Source of the DNA: Bact-19 sp038319215
GTDB taxonomy: Bacteria; Bacteroidota; Bacteroidia; Bacteroidales; ML635J-15
Length of the DNA stretch: 64,000 nt
Assembly: GCA_038319215.1 (NCBI GenBank)
Contig: JBBQCZ010000004.1
Location: 1 to 64,000, forward strand
Direction of reading: 5' to 3'
The notes under the pieces are model-generated. The model worked only from the letters and a program-made list of their open reading frames with translations, ran no database searches and had not been told where the DNA came from. Below, one piece after another: positions 9,102 through 17,377 of this stretch (position 1 is the first letter of the stretch; each line of letters opens with the position of its first letter). The position numbers and the translations under genes are program-made.

Positions 9102-10820
9102 TTACATTCCGTGTCCACTCGTGAGTTCTAGTTTTTGGAAGCTCATAGCTTCATTGATATTCATAAGATTGTCGCCAAGTATTTCGCAAATAGAAATTAA
9201 ATCCATGTATATAACGCTTGACTGGTAAGTATACGCATTTTCTTCAAGGTTTTTAGCATTACGTTTTTTTAATGAATCTCTCATTTCGTTTATTTTGGAT
9301 TCATTTTCACGAATAACTGCCAAATCAATTTTCTGATTATCAAAATTTTCCATTGTTGCCATTGTTAGCTCAAAACTCATATCGACAAGTTTAAACATTT
9401 CAATAATGTCATTTCTTTGATCAGGAGTAAACCAAATTTTCTTTTTAGTTTTTCTTGTCATTGACAGAGATAAATTGTAGCTACCATCTGCAAGACTTTC
9501 AATATTATCACTTATCTTAAGCAATGTTCGAACCCTTCTTGCCCCCATTATGCTTAGCTCGCCTTCCGAAACTTTTGTTAGATAATTTGCAATATCAGCT
9601 TCGAACTGGTCCATTGCAATTTCATTTTTAGATATTTTTTCTGCAATTTTCTTACACTTTTTTTCATCAGTTTCGGCAAATTGTTTTTTTGCCTGATTAA
9701 ACATTTTGTGTGACTTCTTTGCATACTCGGTAATTTCTTTTCTCGCTTGAAGTATTGACAATTCAGAAGTTGAAAGCATCCCAGTATTAATAAATTTTAA
9801 ACCAAATTCTTCTTCTTCATCTTTTTTCTTTCTAACAATAAAAATTACAGCTTTCTCAATATATTTCACAAACCAAACTTGAATTAACACATTAGTAATG
9901 TTAAATCCGGTGTGAAATATTGAGAGGGCGATTGGGATTGCAGCAGCATTTGTTAAAGGAGACATTCCTTCCATTCCTTCTGCTACTCCAGCAACAAGCT
10001 TAATTATCGGTTTGTAAAGTATCAAAACCCATATAACACCGAAAACATTAAACATTGTATGAGCTAGTGCTGCTCGTTTTGCCGTAGTGTTTGCAATAAG
10101 TGCGGCAATATTAGCAGTGATTGTTGTTCCAATATTTTCCCCTAGAACCATTGCCACGGCCATTTCAAAGCTAATCCAACCATTGAAACACATCACCAGG
10201 GTTAACGCTACAGTTGCGCTGGAAGATTGTATTATAACTGTTAGTAAAGTTCCGATTCCTAGAAAAATTAGTACACTCCAAAATCCATGTCCTGTGTATG
10301 ATTGTAAAAATGTTAAAATTTCAGGATTGCTATTAATATCAGGTACTGCACCTTTTAATAAATCTAAACCCATAAATAATAATGCGAAACCCATTAGTAC
10401 TTCACCCCAAGATTTTCGATTACTTTTACTCGAAAATATTAATGGAAAACCGATACCTATTAATGGTAATGCTAATGCACTTATTTTTACTTTAAATCCT
10501 ATAAGTGAAATTATCCATGCTGTAACCGTTGTTCCAATATTTGCGCCCATTATAACTCCAATCGATTCACTTAAAGTTAATAAGCCAGCATTAACAAAAC
10601 TCACCACCATAACTGTAGTTGCAGAAGAAGATTGAATAATACCAGTAATAGTTAATCCAGTCAGCACTCCCAAAAATCTGTTGGAAGTCATTATCGAAAG
10701 AATTTTTCTAAGATTATTACCAGCAACTTTCTGCAAAGCCTCACTCATAAGTTTCATCCCATACAGGAATAACACTAGCGACCCAATAAGGGTCATAATA
10801 TCCATAAAACCGTATTCCAT
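9102..10820 (-). CDS. Na/Pi cotransporter family protein with PhoU-like tail
   Basis: A 572-residue inner-membrane protein of the NptA/PNaS family (sodium-phosphate symport). It has an inverted repeat of transmembrane segments with two copies of the signature QSSSAT (in IIQSSSATTVMVV and VIIQSSSATVALT), about residues 8-310. A cytoplasmic helical region follows (about residues 345-565), resembling PhoU and rich in Lys and Glu. Transport of phosphate is inferred from the family. It stands alone with its own terminator and diverges from the RND gene across a 295-bp spacer. Confidence 0.9.
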   Translation of the reverse strand: MEYGFMDIMTLIGSLVLFLYGMKLMSEALQKVAGNNLRKILSIMTSNRFLGVLTGLTITGIIQSSSATTVMVVSFVNAGLLTLSESIGVIMGANIGTTVTAWIISLIGFKVKISALALPLIGIGFPLIFSSKSNRKSWGEVLMGFALLFMGLDLLKGAVPDINSNPEILTFLQSYTGHGFWSVLIFLGIGTLLTVIIQSSSATVALTLVMCFNGWISFEMAVAMVLGENIGTTITANIAALIANTTAKRAALAHTMFNVFGVIWVLILYKPIIKLVAGVAEGMEGMSPLTNAAAIPIALSIFHTGFNITNVLIQVWFVKYIEKAVIFIVRKKKDEEEEFGLKFINTGMLSTSELSILQARKEITEYAKKSHKMFNQAKKQFAETDEKKCKKIAEKISKNEIAMDQFEADIANYLTKVSEGELSIMGARRVRTLLKISDNIESLADGSYNLSLSMTRKTKKKIWFTPDQRNDIIEMFKLVDMSFELTMATMENFDNQKIDLAVIRENESKINEMRDSLKKRNAKNLEENAYTYQSSVIYMDLISICEILGDNLMNINEAMSFQKLELTSGHGM

Positions 10821-11115
10821 TTTGTTTAAAGTTTAGGTTGCAATAATAAACCTTATAAATTATAAATTCACGATTTCAATGTTAAGTAATTGTAAAATTA
10901 TTACCAATTATCGATTCATCTGATAAATGTTGTGAATTTAGAGTAGGCTCCGAGATTCATTTGATTTGTCTATATGTTTAAGGTCTTATTTTGATTAATT
11001 AATAGAATTTTAATGCAAATACAGGGCTTATAAATGAGTGCCACAATTATTAATTGATTTATTGTGTTGATATGTTGGCGCAAAGTTTTATTTTTGCAGT
11101 CTGAAATTTTTAAAC
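10821..11115. other. Divergent intergenic region
   Basis: The 295 bp separate the minus-strand phosphate transporter and the plus-strand RND gene. It holds the promoter of the RND operon near its right end. No small open frame, hairpin or repeat of note was seen in the rest, which is AT-rich. Confidence 0.5.
11067..11096 (+). promoter_or_regulatory. Bacteroidetes-type promoter for the RND operon
   Basis: TTG at 11067-11069 and TATTTTTG at 11089-11096, 19 bp apart, with the ATG 20 bases downstream of the -7 box. Confidence 0.7.
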
Positions 11116-13539
11116 ATGTGGCAAAAAATAGCTAGATTTATATTAAGAAACCGTATCGCTTTATTAATTATTATTGGAGTGATAACAATATTTATGGGAT
11201 ATGAGGCAACTCAAATTCACATGGATTACCATTTCGCAAATCTATTATCAAAAAAAGATCCTGTAGCAATTGATAATGCAAGATTTAAAAAGATTTTTGG
11301 CGAAGAAGCAAACGGAATCGTTGTTGGAATAGTAGATAAAGACATTTTTCAGCTTGAAAAATTTAATGCATTGCAAAAACTTTGTAATGATTTAATGAAA
11401 ATTAAAAATGTAACTGGCGTTTTAACCGTTTCAAAAGCTGTTAATATACGACAGATAACTTCCGAAGACTCTACCGGAACAAAGAAAAGAATATTCGAGA
11501 CTTTTAATATTTTCCCAGATAAAGTTAAATCTCAGGCAGAACTCGATAGTTTAAAAGAGATTTTTCTTTCATTGCCATTTTATGAAGGATTGCTATACAA
11601 TAAAAATTCAAATGTTTACTTAATGAGTGTAAGCATTAATAAAGATATTATTAATAGTAAAGCTAGAATTCCCGTTGTGAATGAAATTGAAAGAGTTGTT
11701 CGCGAATATGCTGCAAATCAAAAGGTTGAAGTTCACATCTCTGGTTTACCTTTCATTAGAACAAAAATGATGAATTTGGTAAAAAAAGAGGTTAAGATCT
11801 TTATCATTTTAGCTCTATTAATCTGTATTTTCATTCTTTACCTTTTCTTTAGGTCATTTAAAGTAATTGGTGTTGCAATGATTGTTGTGGGCGTAACCGT
11901 ACTTTGGGCAGTTGGTCTTATGGGGCTTTTTGACTTTCCAATAACGATTCTATCTAGCATGATTCCGCCTCTTTTAATAGTTATTGGAATCCCAAATACA
12001 ATATTTCTCTTAAATAAGTATCACCATGAAACAATGTTGCATGGAAATAAAATTCTTGCTTTACAAAGAGTAATATCAAGAATCGGAAACGCTGTTTTTC
12101 TCAGTAATGTGACTACTGCTGCAGGTTTTGCAACATTTACAATTACTAATTCATCAATTTTAGTTCAGTTTGGAATAATTGCATCATGTGGAATTATGTT
12201 TGCATTTCTCACTGCAATGATTGTTATTCCATCAGTATTCAGCTTTATTCAACCACCTTCGAATAAATACACAAAGCATTTACAAAATAAATTTCTAACA
12301 AAAGTAGTAGATGCTATTAATACTATCGTAACCAAACACAGACCAAAAGTTTACATAGTTGTAGTTGTTGTTTTGATTTTGGGAGTTTATGGCATGACCC
12401 TGATAAAGAAAACTGGTTATTTACTTGATGATGTTCCTCCGGATGACCCAATTTCAGTAGACCTTAAATTTCTAGAAAATAAATTTAATGGAGTTAGCCC
12501 ACTCGAAATAGCTATTGAATCAAAAGATTCATTAAAAGGTACCGACTTAATTTATCAAATACAAAAAATAGATTCACTTCAGCGACGACTAGCAAAATAT
12601 CCAGAACTTTCTCGATCTATGTCTGTTGCAGATGCAATTAAATTTTTATATCAAGCATACAGCAAAGGAAATCCAGACAATTACAAGTTGCCTGATGACC
12701 CAAAAACTTATGAAACAATATTTAAACGATTACCCAATGGCCTGAACCAAAATCTAGCCAAAGCATTTATTGATAGCACTCAAACAATTACACGTGTTAG
12801 TTTAAATATTGCAGACATTGGCACTAACAGAATGAAAGTTCTATTGCCTAAAATCACAAAAGATGTTCATGATATATTTCCTGAGAAAAATTACAGAACT
12901 TTAATTACAGGCTCTACAGTAATTTATTTTACTGGAACAACCTATCTGATAAACAACTTGTTTGGCAGTCTATTTCTTGCGGTATTAATTATTTCATTAC
13001 TTATGTTTGGGCTTCAGCGTTCGCCTAAAATGGTTGCAATAGCACTTGTGCCAAATTTAATTCCAATGCTAATTACTGCGGCTATCATGGGCTATTTTGG
13101 AATTCCAATCAAACCATCTACAATTTTAGTTTTTGGTATATCATTAGGGATTTCGGTAGATGGAACAATTCATTATTTAACCAAGTATCGCCAAGAGCTA
13201 AAAACTAATGGATGGAACATTGGTTTAGCCGTTAGAAAAGCGTTAATGGAAACAGGAACAAGTATGATGTACACATCTGTTATATTGTTTTTTGGCTTTT
13301 TAATTTTTACCGCTTCTGAGTTTGGTGGAACAAAAGCTCTGGGAACACTTTTATCTATGACACTTCTGATTTCAATGATATGCAACCTTGTCATTTTACC
13401 TACACTATTATTATCGCTAGAAAAGCATCTTAATAAAAAAGTGTTTTTAGAACCCATATTAGAAATTGACGATGTTGATGATGATGAAAACTATGAAGAA
13501 TTAAATAAAGAAATCAAAGATGAAAACTCTAACCTCTAG
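11116..13539 (+). CDS. RND-superfamily (MMPL/patched-like) membrane protein
   Basis: An 807-residue inner-membrane protein with the duplicated RND layout. TM1 at about residues 14-32 is followed by a periplasmic loop and a cluster of membrane segments at about 228-375. A second TM near 415 is followed by a second large loop and a terminal cluster at about 615-775. The acidic tail (DDVDDDENYEELNKE) is cytoplasmic. The segment ISLGISVDGTIHYL resembles the conserved acidic motif of sterol-sensing/MMPL-type members. The cargo is unknown. It is not an HAE1 drug pump, because no membrane-fusion or outer-membrane partner is adjacent. Its 3' end overlaps the epimerase gene by 20 bases, which suggests translational coupling; lipid or polyprenoid-linked export is only a guess. 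Confidence 0.82.
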   Translation: MWQKIARFILRNRIALLIIIGVITIFMGYEATQIHMDYHFANLLSKKDPVAIDNARFKKIFGEEANGIVVGIVDKDIFQLEKFNALQKLCNDLMKIKNVTGVLTVSKAVNIRQITSEDSTGTKKRIFETFNIFPDKVKSQAELDSLKEIFLSLPFYEGLLYNKNSNVYLMSVSINKDIINSKARIPVVNEIERVVREYAANQKVEVHISGLPFIRTKMMNLVKKEVKIFIILALLICIFILYLFFRSFKVIGVAMIVVGVTVLWAVGLMGLFDFPITILSSMIPPLLIVIGIPNTIFLLNKYHHETMLHGNKILALQRVISRIGNAVFLSNVTTAAGFATFTITNSSILVQFGIIASCGIMFAFLTAMIVIPSVFSFIQPPSNKYTKHLQNKFLTKVVDAINTIVTKHRPKVYIVVVVVLILGVYGMTLIKKTGYLLDDVPPDDPISVDLKFLENKFNGVSPLEIAIESKDSLKGTDLIYQIQKIDSLQRRLAKYPELSRSMSVADAIKFLYQAYSKGNPDNYKLPDDPKTYETIFKRLPNGLNQNLAKAFIDSTQTITRVSLNIADIGTNRMKVLLPKITKDVHDIFPEKNYRTLITGSTVIYFTGTTYLINNLFGSLFLAVLIISLLMFGLQRSPKMVAIALVPNLIPMLITAAIMGYFGIPIKPSTILVFGISLGISVDGTIHYLTKYRQELKTNGWNIGLAVRKALMETGTSMMYTSVILFFGFLIFTASEFGGTKALGTLLSMTLLISMICNLVILPTLLLSLEKHLNKKVFLEPILEIDDVDDDENYEELNKEIKDENSNL

Positions 13540-14497
13540 ACACTCGTTTAAACGAAAAATTTTAGTTACTGGTGGAGCCGGATTTATAGCAAGCTCTTTA
13601 GCAGAAAAACTTGCCCAAGATCCAGAAAATCTCGTAATTATTTTTGACAACCTTTCCACTGGAGACGAAGGAAAACTACCTGCATTATCTGATAATCTAA
13701 GATTTATAAAGGGAGATGTTAACGACTATAAAGAAATTATGGAAGTAATGTTGTCGTTTCAATTTCATTATGTTTTTCATTACGCAGCAATGGTTGGGGT
13801 TATTCGTACTCAGGAAAATCCAGTTAGCGTTTTGCGCGACATTAGAGGTCTTGAACATATCTGTCGTATTAGCAAGAACACAGGAGTGAGAAGAGTTTTT
13901 TATGCTTCTTCTTCAGAGGTTTATGGAGAACCTGTTGAATTTCCTCAAAATGCACATACTACCCCGCTAAACTCAAGATTGCCTTATGCAATTGTTAAAA
14001 ATTTAGGAGAAGCATATCTTAGATCATACAATAAAGAATATGGTATCGATTTTACTATTTTCCGCTTTTTTAACACCTATGGACCTAAGCAAAGTAAAGA
14101 TTTTGTTATAAGTAAATTCTTGTTAGCAGCATTAAATAATGAAGATATTTCAATTTATGGCGACGGATCTCAGACTAGAACATTTTGTTATATAGATGAT
14201 AATGTAGATGCCTGTGCTCAAATTGCTTATCAAGATTTATTTATTAATGATGTGGTAAATATTGGAAACTCAATTGAAACTCCAATTTTTGAACTTGCCC
14301 AAACAATTATTAATATTACTGGCTCAAAATCAAAAGTTATTCATATTCCACCATTGCCAGAAGGCGACATGACCCGCAGATGCCCAGATAATTCAGCTAT
14401 GTTGAATGTCGTAAAACGTCCTTTAATTAGTCTCGAAGATGGTATTCGCAAAATGATTGAAGCTGGTGTTTTCGATTATTTAAATCAGGGTAAATAA
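13520..14497 (+). CDS. NAD-dependent sugar epimerase/dehydratase (extended SDR)
   Basis: A 325-residue extended short-chain dehydrogenase of the UDP-glucose epimerase/UDP-glucuronate decarboxylase group. Visible are the NAD loop TGGAGFIAS (about residues 18-26), the active-site Ser in ASSSEVYGE, the catalytic YAIVK pair and the substrate-loop motif TRTFCYIDD. It probably acts on a nucleotide sugar in the cytoplasm, but the exact sugar cannot be told. The start overlaps the RND gene by 20 bases, and its TAA stop shares one base with the ATG of the polyprenyl synthase gene, so the three form one tight operon. Confidence 0.85.
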   Translation: MKTLTSRHSFKRKILVTGGAGFIASSLAEKLAQDPENLVIIFDNLSTGDEGKLPALSDNLRFIKGDVNDYKEIMEVMLSFQFHYVFHYAAMVGVIRTQENPVSVLRDIRGLEHICRISKNTGVRRVFYASSSEVYGEPVEFPQNAHTTPLNSRLPYAIVKNLGEAYLRSYNKEYGIDFTIFRFFNTYGPKQSKDFVISKFLLAALNNEDISIYGDGSQTRTFCYIDDNVDACAQIAYQDLFINDVVNIGNSIETPIFELAQTIINITGSKSKVIHIPPLPEGDMTRRCPDNSAMLNVVKRPLISLEDGIRKMIEAGVFDYLNQGK

Positions 14498-15465
14498 TGC
14501 ATAGTGACAAAGAATTACTTGAAATTGTAAATGCCGGATTAGAAAAACTCGATTGTGGCAAAGAGCCGTTAAAGCTATACGACCCAATTTATTATTCGTT
14601 AGCTGTTGGTGGAAAAAGAATTAGACCTGTTCTTTGTCTTTTGGCCTCTGAATTATTTGGAGGAAACTATACAGATGCTCTAAATGCTGCTTTTGGAATC
14701 GAAATATTCCACAATTTCACTCTTCTTCATGATGATATGATGGATAAGGCTCTTGTTAGAAGAGGAAAACCAGTGGTTCACGTAAAATGGGATGAAAATA
14801 TTGCTCTTCTCTCTGGGGATGCAATGTCTGTTATCTCATATAAATATATTTCAGAATCAGCCAATCTTAAAGAAACTCTCAGTGTTTTTTCAGACACAGC
14901 ATTGAAAATTTGCGAAGGTCAACAATACGATATGGATTTTGAAGTAATGCAAAATGTTTCTGCTGATGATTATTTAAAAATGATTAATCTTAAAACTGCA
15001 GTGCTGTTGGCTGCAAGTCTGAAAATTGGTGCCATTGCTGCAAATGCTTCAGTTATTGATCAAAATAATATTTATGAATTTGGTCGCAATCTAGGAATGG
15101 CGTTCCAACTGCAAGACGATTTCTTAGATACTTATGGAGATATAGAAAAATTTGGCAAAAATATCGGCGGTGATATCGTTGCAAACAAAAAAACATACTT
15201 GTTAATTAAAGCAATTGAATTAGCTCAAGCTGATATTAAATTAGAATTGATGAATTGGATTGAAAGAAAAGAATTCGATTCTCAAGAAAAAATATTGGCA
15301 GTTAGATCAATTTACGACAAACTAAATATTGCCCAACATTCTGAAGACCTCATAGAATCTTACTTTATCAAAGCCGAAGAATACTTTAACAAGATAAATA
15401 TTCCTCTAAATGAGAAACAATTCTTAAAGGGTTTCACCGATTCTCTAAAGTACAGAGTGTACTAA
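14497..15465 (+). CDS. Polyprenyl (short-chain isoprenyl diphosphate) synthase
   Basis: A 322-residue trans-prenyltransferase that condenses isopentenyl diphosphate with allylic diphosphates. The first aspartate-rich motif is DDMMD (residues 79-83) and the second is DDFLD (207-211). The downstream RRGKP and earlier GGKRIRP motifs are intact. A phenylalanine lies five residues before the first motif, a position that in several family members restricts product length, so a C15-C20 product is suggested but not proven. It is translationally coupled to the sugar epimerase and follows an RND gene, a setting that could serve a prenyl-linked lipid or simply general isoprenoid supply. Confidence 0.88.
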   Translation: MHSDKELLEIVNAGLEKLDCGKEPLKLYDPIYYSLAVGGKRIRPVLCLLASELFGGNYTDALNAAFGIEIFHNFTLLHDDMMDKALVRRGKPVVHVKWDENIALLSGDAMSVISYKYISESANLKETLSVFSDTALKICEGQQYDMDFEVMQNVSADDYLKMINLKTAVLLAASLKIGAIAANASVIDQNNIYEFGRNLGMAFQLQDDFLDTYGDIEKFGKNIGGDIVANKKTYLLIKAIELAQADIKLELMNWIERKEFDSQEKILAVRSIYDKLNIAQHSEDLIESYFIKAEEYFNKINIPLNEKQFLKGFTDSLKYRVY

Positions 15466-15508
15466 TAAAAAAAGAATCATTTTTTTTCACTAAAATGCTT
15501 AAAGTTGT

Positions 15509-15538
15509 TTTGTTTTGTAAATAAAGTTTATAATTTTG
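15509..15538 (+). promoter_or_regulatory. Promoter of atpD-atpC
   Basis: TTTG at 15509-15512 and TAATTTTG at 15531-15538 are 18 bp apart, 27 bases before the atpD ATG. This gives the split atpDC pair its own transcription start. Confidence 0.7.
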
Positions 15539-15565
15539 TTTGCAATAAATTAATACTTTTCAGCA

Positions 15566-17074
15566 ATGAGTCAGATAATCGGTGAAATCGTTCAGGTAAT
15601 TGGGCCTGTAATTGACGTAAGTTTTGAAAAATCAGGAAATGAACTCCCTAAAATCTATGATGCTCTTGAAATAAATAGAGAAGATGGAACATCGTTAATC
15701 GTTGAATGTCAGCAACATATTGGAGAACATACTGTTCGAACAATATCTATGGCTTCAACCGACGGTTTGTGTCGTGGGATGAAAGTGCACGGAACAGGAA
15801 GTCCGATTATAATGCCTATTGGCGATCAAGTTAAGGGTCGTTTGATGAACGTTGTTGGGAATACAATTGACGGTTTGTCGGAAGTTTCAAAAGTTGATGG
15901 CTATGCAATTCATAGACATCCACCAAGATTTGAAGATTTAAGTACTGATGTTGAAGTGCTTTTCACCGGAATAAAAGTTATTGACCTTATCGAACCTTAC
16001 TCTAAAGGCGGAAAAACCGGATTGTTTGGTGGTGCCGGAGTAGGAAAAACTGTTCTTATTCAAGAATTAATAAATAATATCGCTGTTGGTTACGACGGAC
16101 TATCTGTTTTTGCAGGTGTTGGCGAAAGAACTCGCGAAGGAAACGACCTTTTACGAGAAATGATAGAAGCTAATATTGTTAATTATGGTGATGAGTTCAA
16201 AGAATCGATGGAAAAAGGCTCTTGGGATTTAAGCAAAGTTGATATTAAAAAACTGGAACAATCAAAACTCGCAATGACTTTTGGTCAAATGAATGAACCT
16301 CCTGGAGCTCGTGCTCGTGTTGCTTTATCAGGTTTAACAATTGCTGAAAGTTTCCGCGATGGCGGTAGTAAAACTAGTGGTCGTGATATTTTATTTTTCG
16401 TAGATAATGTATTCCGTTTTACACAAGCGGGTTCAGAAGTATCAGCTCTACTTGGACGTATGCCTTCTGCGGTAGGATATCAACCAACACTTGCAACCGA
16501 AATGGGCGAAATGCAAGAGCGTATTACTTCTACAAAAACTGGATCTATCACATCTGTACAGGCTGTTTATGTACCTGCTGATGACTTGACAGACCCTGCG
16601 CCAGCAACAACTTTTTCCCACCTTGATGCAACAACTGTGTTAAGTAGAAAAATTGCAGGTTTAGGTATTTATCCTGCTGTTGATCCACTCGACTCTTCAT
16701 CCAGAATTTTATCTGCTGATATTGTTGGAGAGGAACATTATAATACAGCTCAAAGAGTTATAAATATTCTTCAGAGATACACAGAACTACAAGATATTAT
16801 TGCAATATTAGGTATGGACGAGCTTTCTGACGATGATAAACTTATCGTTCATCGTTCGAGACGTGTTCAGAGGTTTTTATCTCAACCTTTCCATGTTGCA
16901 GAAGCATTTACTGGACTTAAAGGCGAATTTGTTAAAATTGAAGATACTATCAAAGGATTTAACATGATTATGAACGGCGAAGTTGATAAATATCCAGAAG
17001 CTGCCTTTAACCTTGTTGGCACAATAGACCAAGCAATCGCAAAAGGTGAAAAAATGCTCACAGAATCTAAATAA
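15566..17074 (+). CDS. atpD: F1Fo ATP synthase subunit beta
   Basis: Catalytic subunit of the F1 head. The 502-residue protein carries the Walker A loop GGAGVGKT (about residues 154-161), the GERTREG motif with the catalytic glutamate, Walker B ILFFVDN and the DELSDDDK (DELSEED-like) regulatory segment. It has its own promoter and is followed two bases after its stop by atpC. The other ATP synthase genes lie 11 kb away on the opposite strand, an arrangement known in parts of the Bacteroidetes. No damage or unusual residue was seen. Confidence 0.98.
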   Translation: MSQIIGEIVQVIGPVIDVSFEKSGNELPKIYDALEINREDGTSLIVECQQHIGEHTVRTISMASTDGLCRGMKVHGTGSPIIMPIGDQVKGRLMNVVGNTIDGLSEVSKVDGYAIHRHPPRFEDLSTDVEVLFTGIKVIDLIEPYSKGGKTGLFGGAGVGKTVLIQELINNIAVGYDGLSVFAGVGERTREGNDLLREMIEANIVNYGDEFKESMEKGSWDLSKVDIKKLEQSKLAMTFGQMNEPPGARARVALSGLTIAESFRDGGSKTSGRDILFFVDNVFRFTQAGSEVSALLGRMPSAVGYQPTLATEMGEMQERITSTKTGSITSVQAVYVPADDLTDPAPATTFSHLDATTVLSRKIAGLGIYPAVDPLDSSSRILSADIVGEEHYNTAQRVINILQRYTELQDIIAILGMDELSDDDKLIVHRSRRVQRFLSQPFHVAEAFTGLKGEFVKIEDTIKGFNMIMNGEVDKYPEAAFNLVGTIDQAIAKGEKMLTESK

Positions 17075-17076
17075 TT

Positions 17077-17313
17077 ATGATAGTTGAAATAATTACACCA
17101 GAAAAGAAACTGTTTGCCGGCGAAACCACAATGGTTAGAGTACCCGGCAGCAAAGGTTCTTTCCAAATATTAAATAGCCACGCTCCTATTGTTTCTACAC
17201 TTGAAAAAGGAACTGTTACCATTCGCAAAACCGATGGCGAAGAACTATCTTTTGAAATCAAAAGCGGCTTAGTAGAATGTAAAAAAAATAAAATAGTTAT
17301 TCTTGTAGAATAA
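17077..17313 (+). CDS. atpC: F1Fo ATP synthase subunit epsilon (short form)
   Basis: A 78-residue protein holding only the N-terminal beta-sandwich domain (MIVEIITPEKKLFAGE, then GSFQILNSHAPIVS) that couples the F1 rotor to the c-ring. The C-terminal helical hairpin, which in longer homologues inhibits ATP hydrolysis, is absent. That is common in Bacteroidetes and suggests that this layer of regulation is missing. It starts two bases after atpD and is certainly in its operon. Confidence 0.93.
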   Translation: MIVEIITPEKKLFAGETTMVRVPGSKGSFQILNSHAPIVSTLEKGTVTIRKTDGEELSFEIKSGLVECKKNKIVILVE

Positions 17314-17377
17314 TCGTTTTAATTTTAAACCTTTTTCCTACTTTCCTGTCTATACAATTTTTAATTAAATTTTATTT

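Noticed and set aside
10087..10635. A 182-codon plus-strand frame inside the Na/Pi cotransporter gene
   Set aside because: It is antisense to a well-supported membrane protein and its hydrophobicity mirrors the real gene; no promoter or family support.
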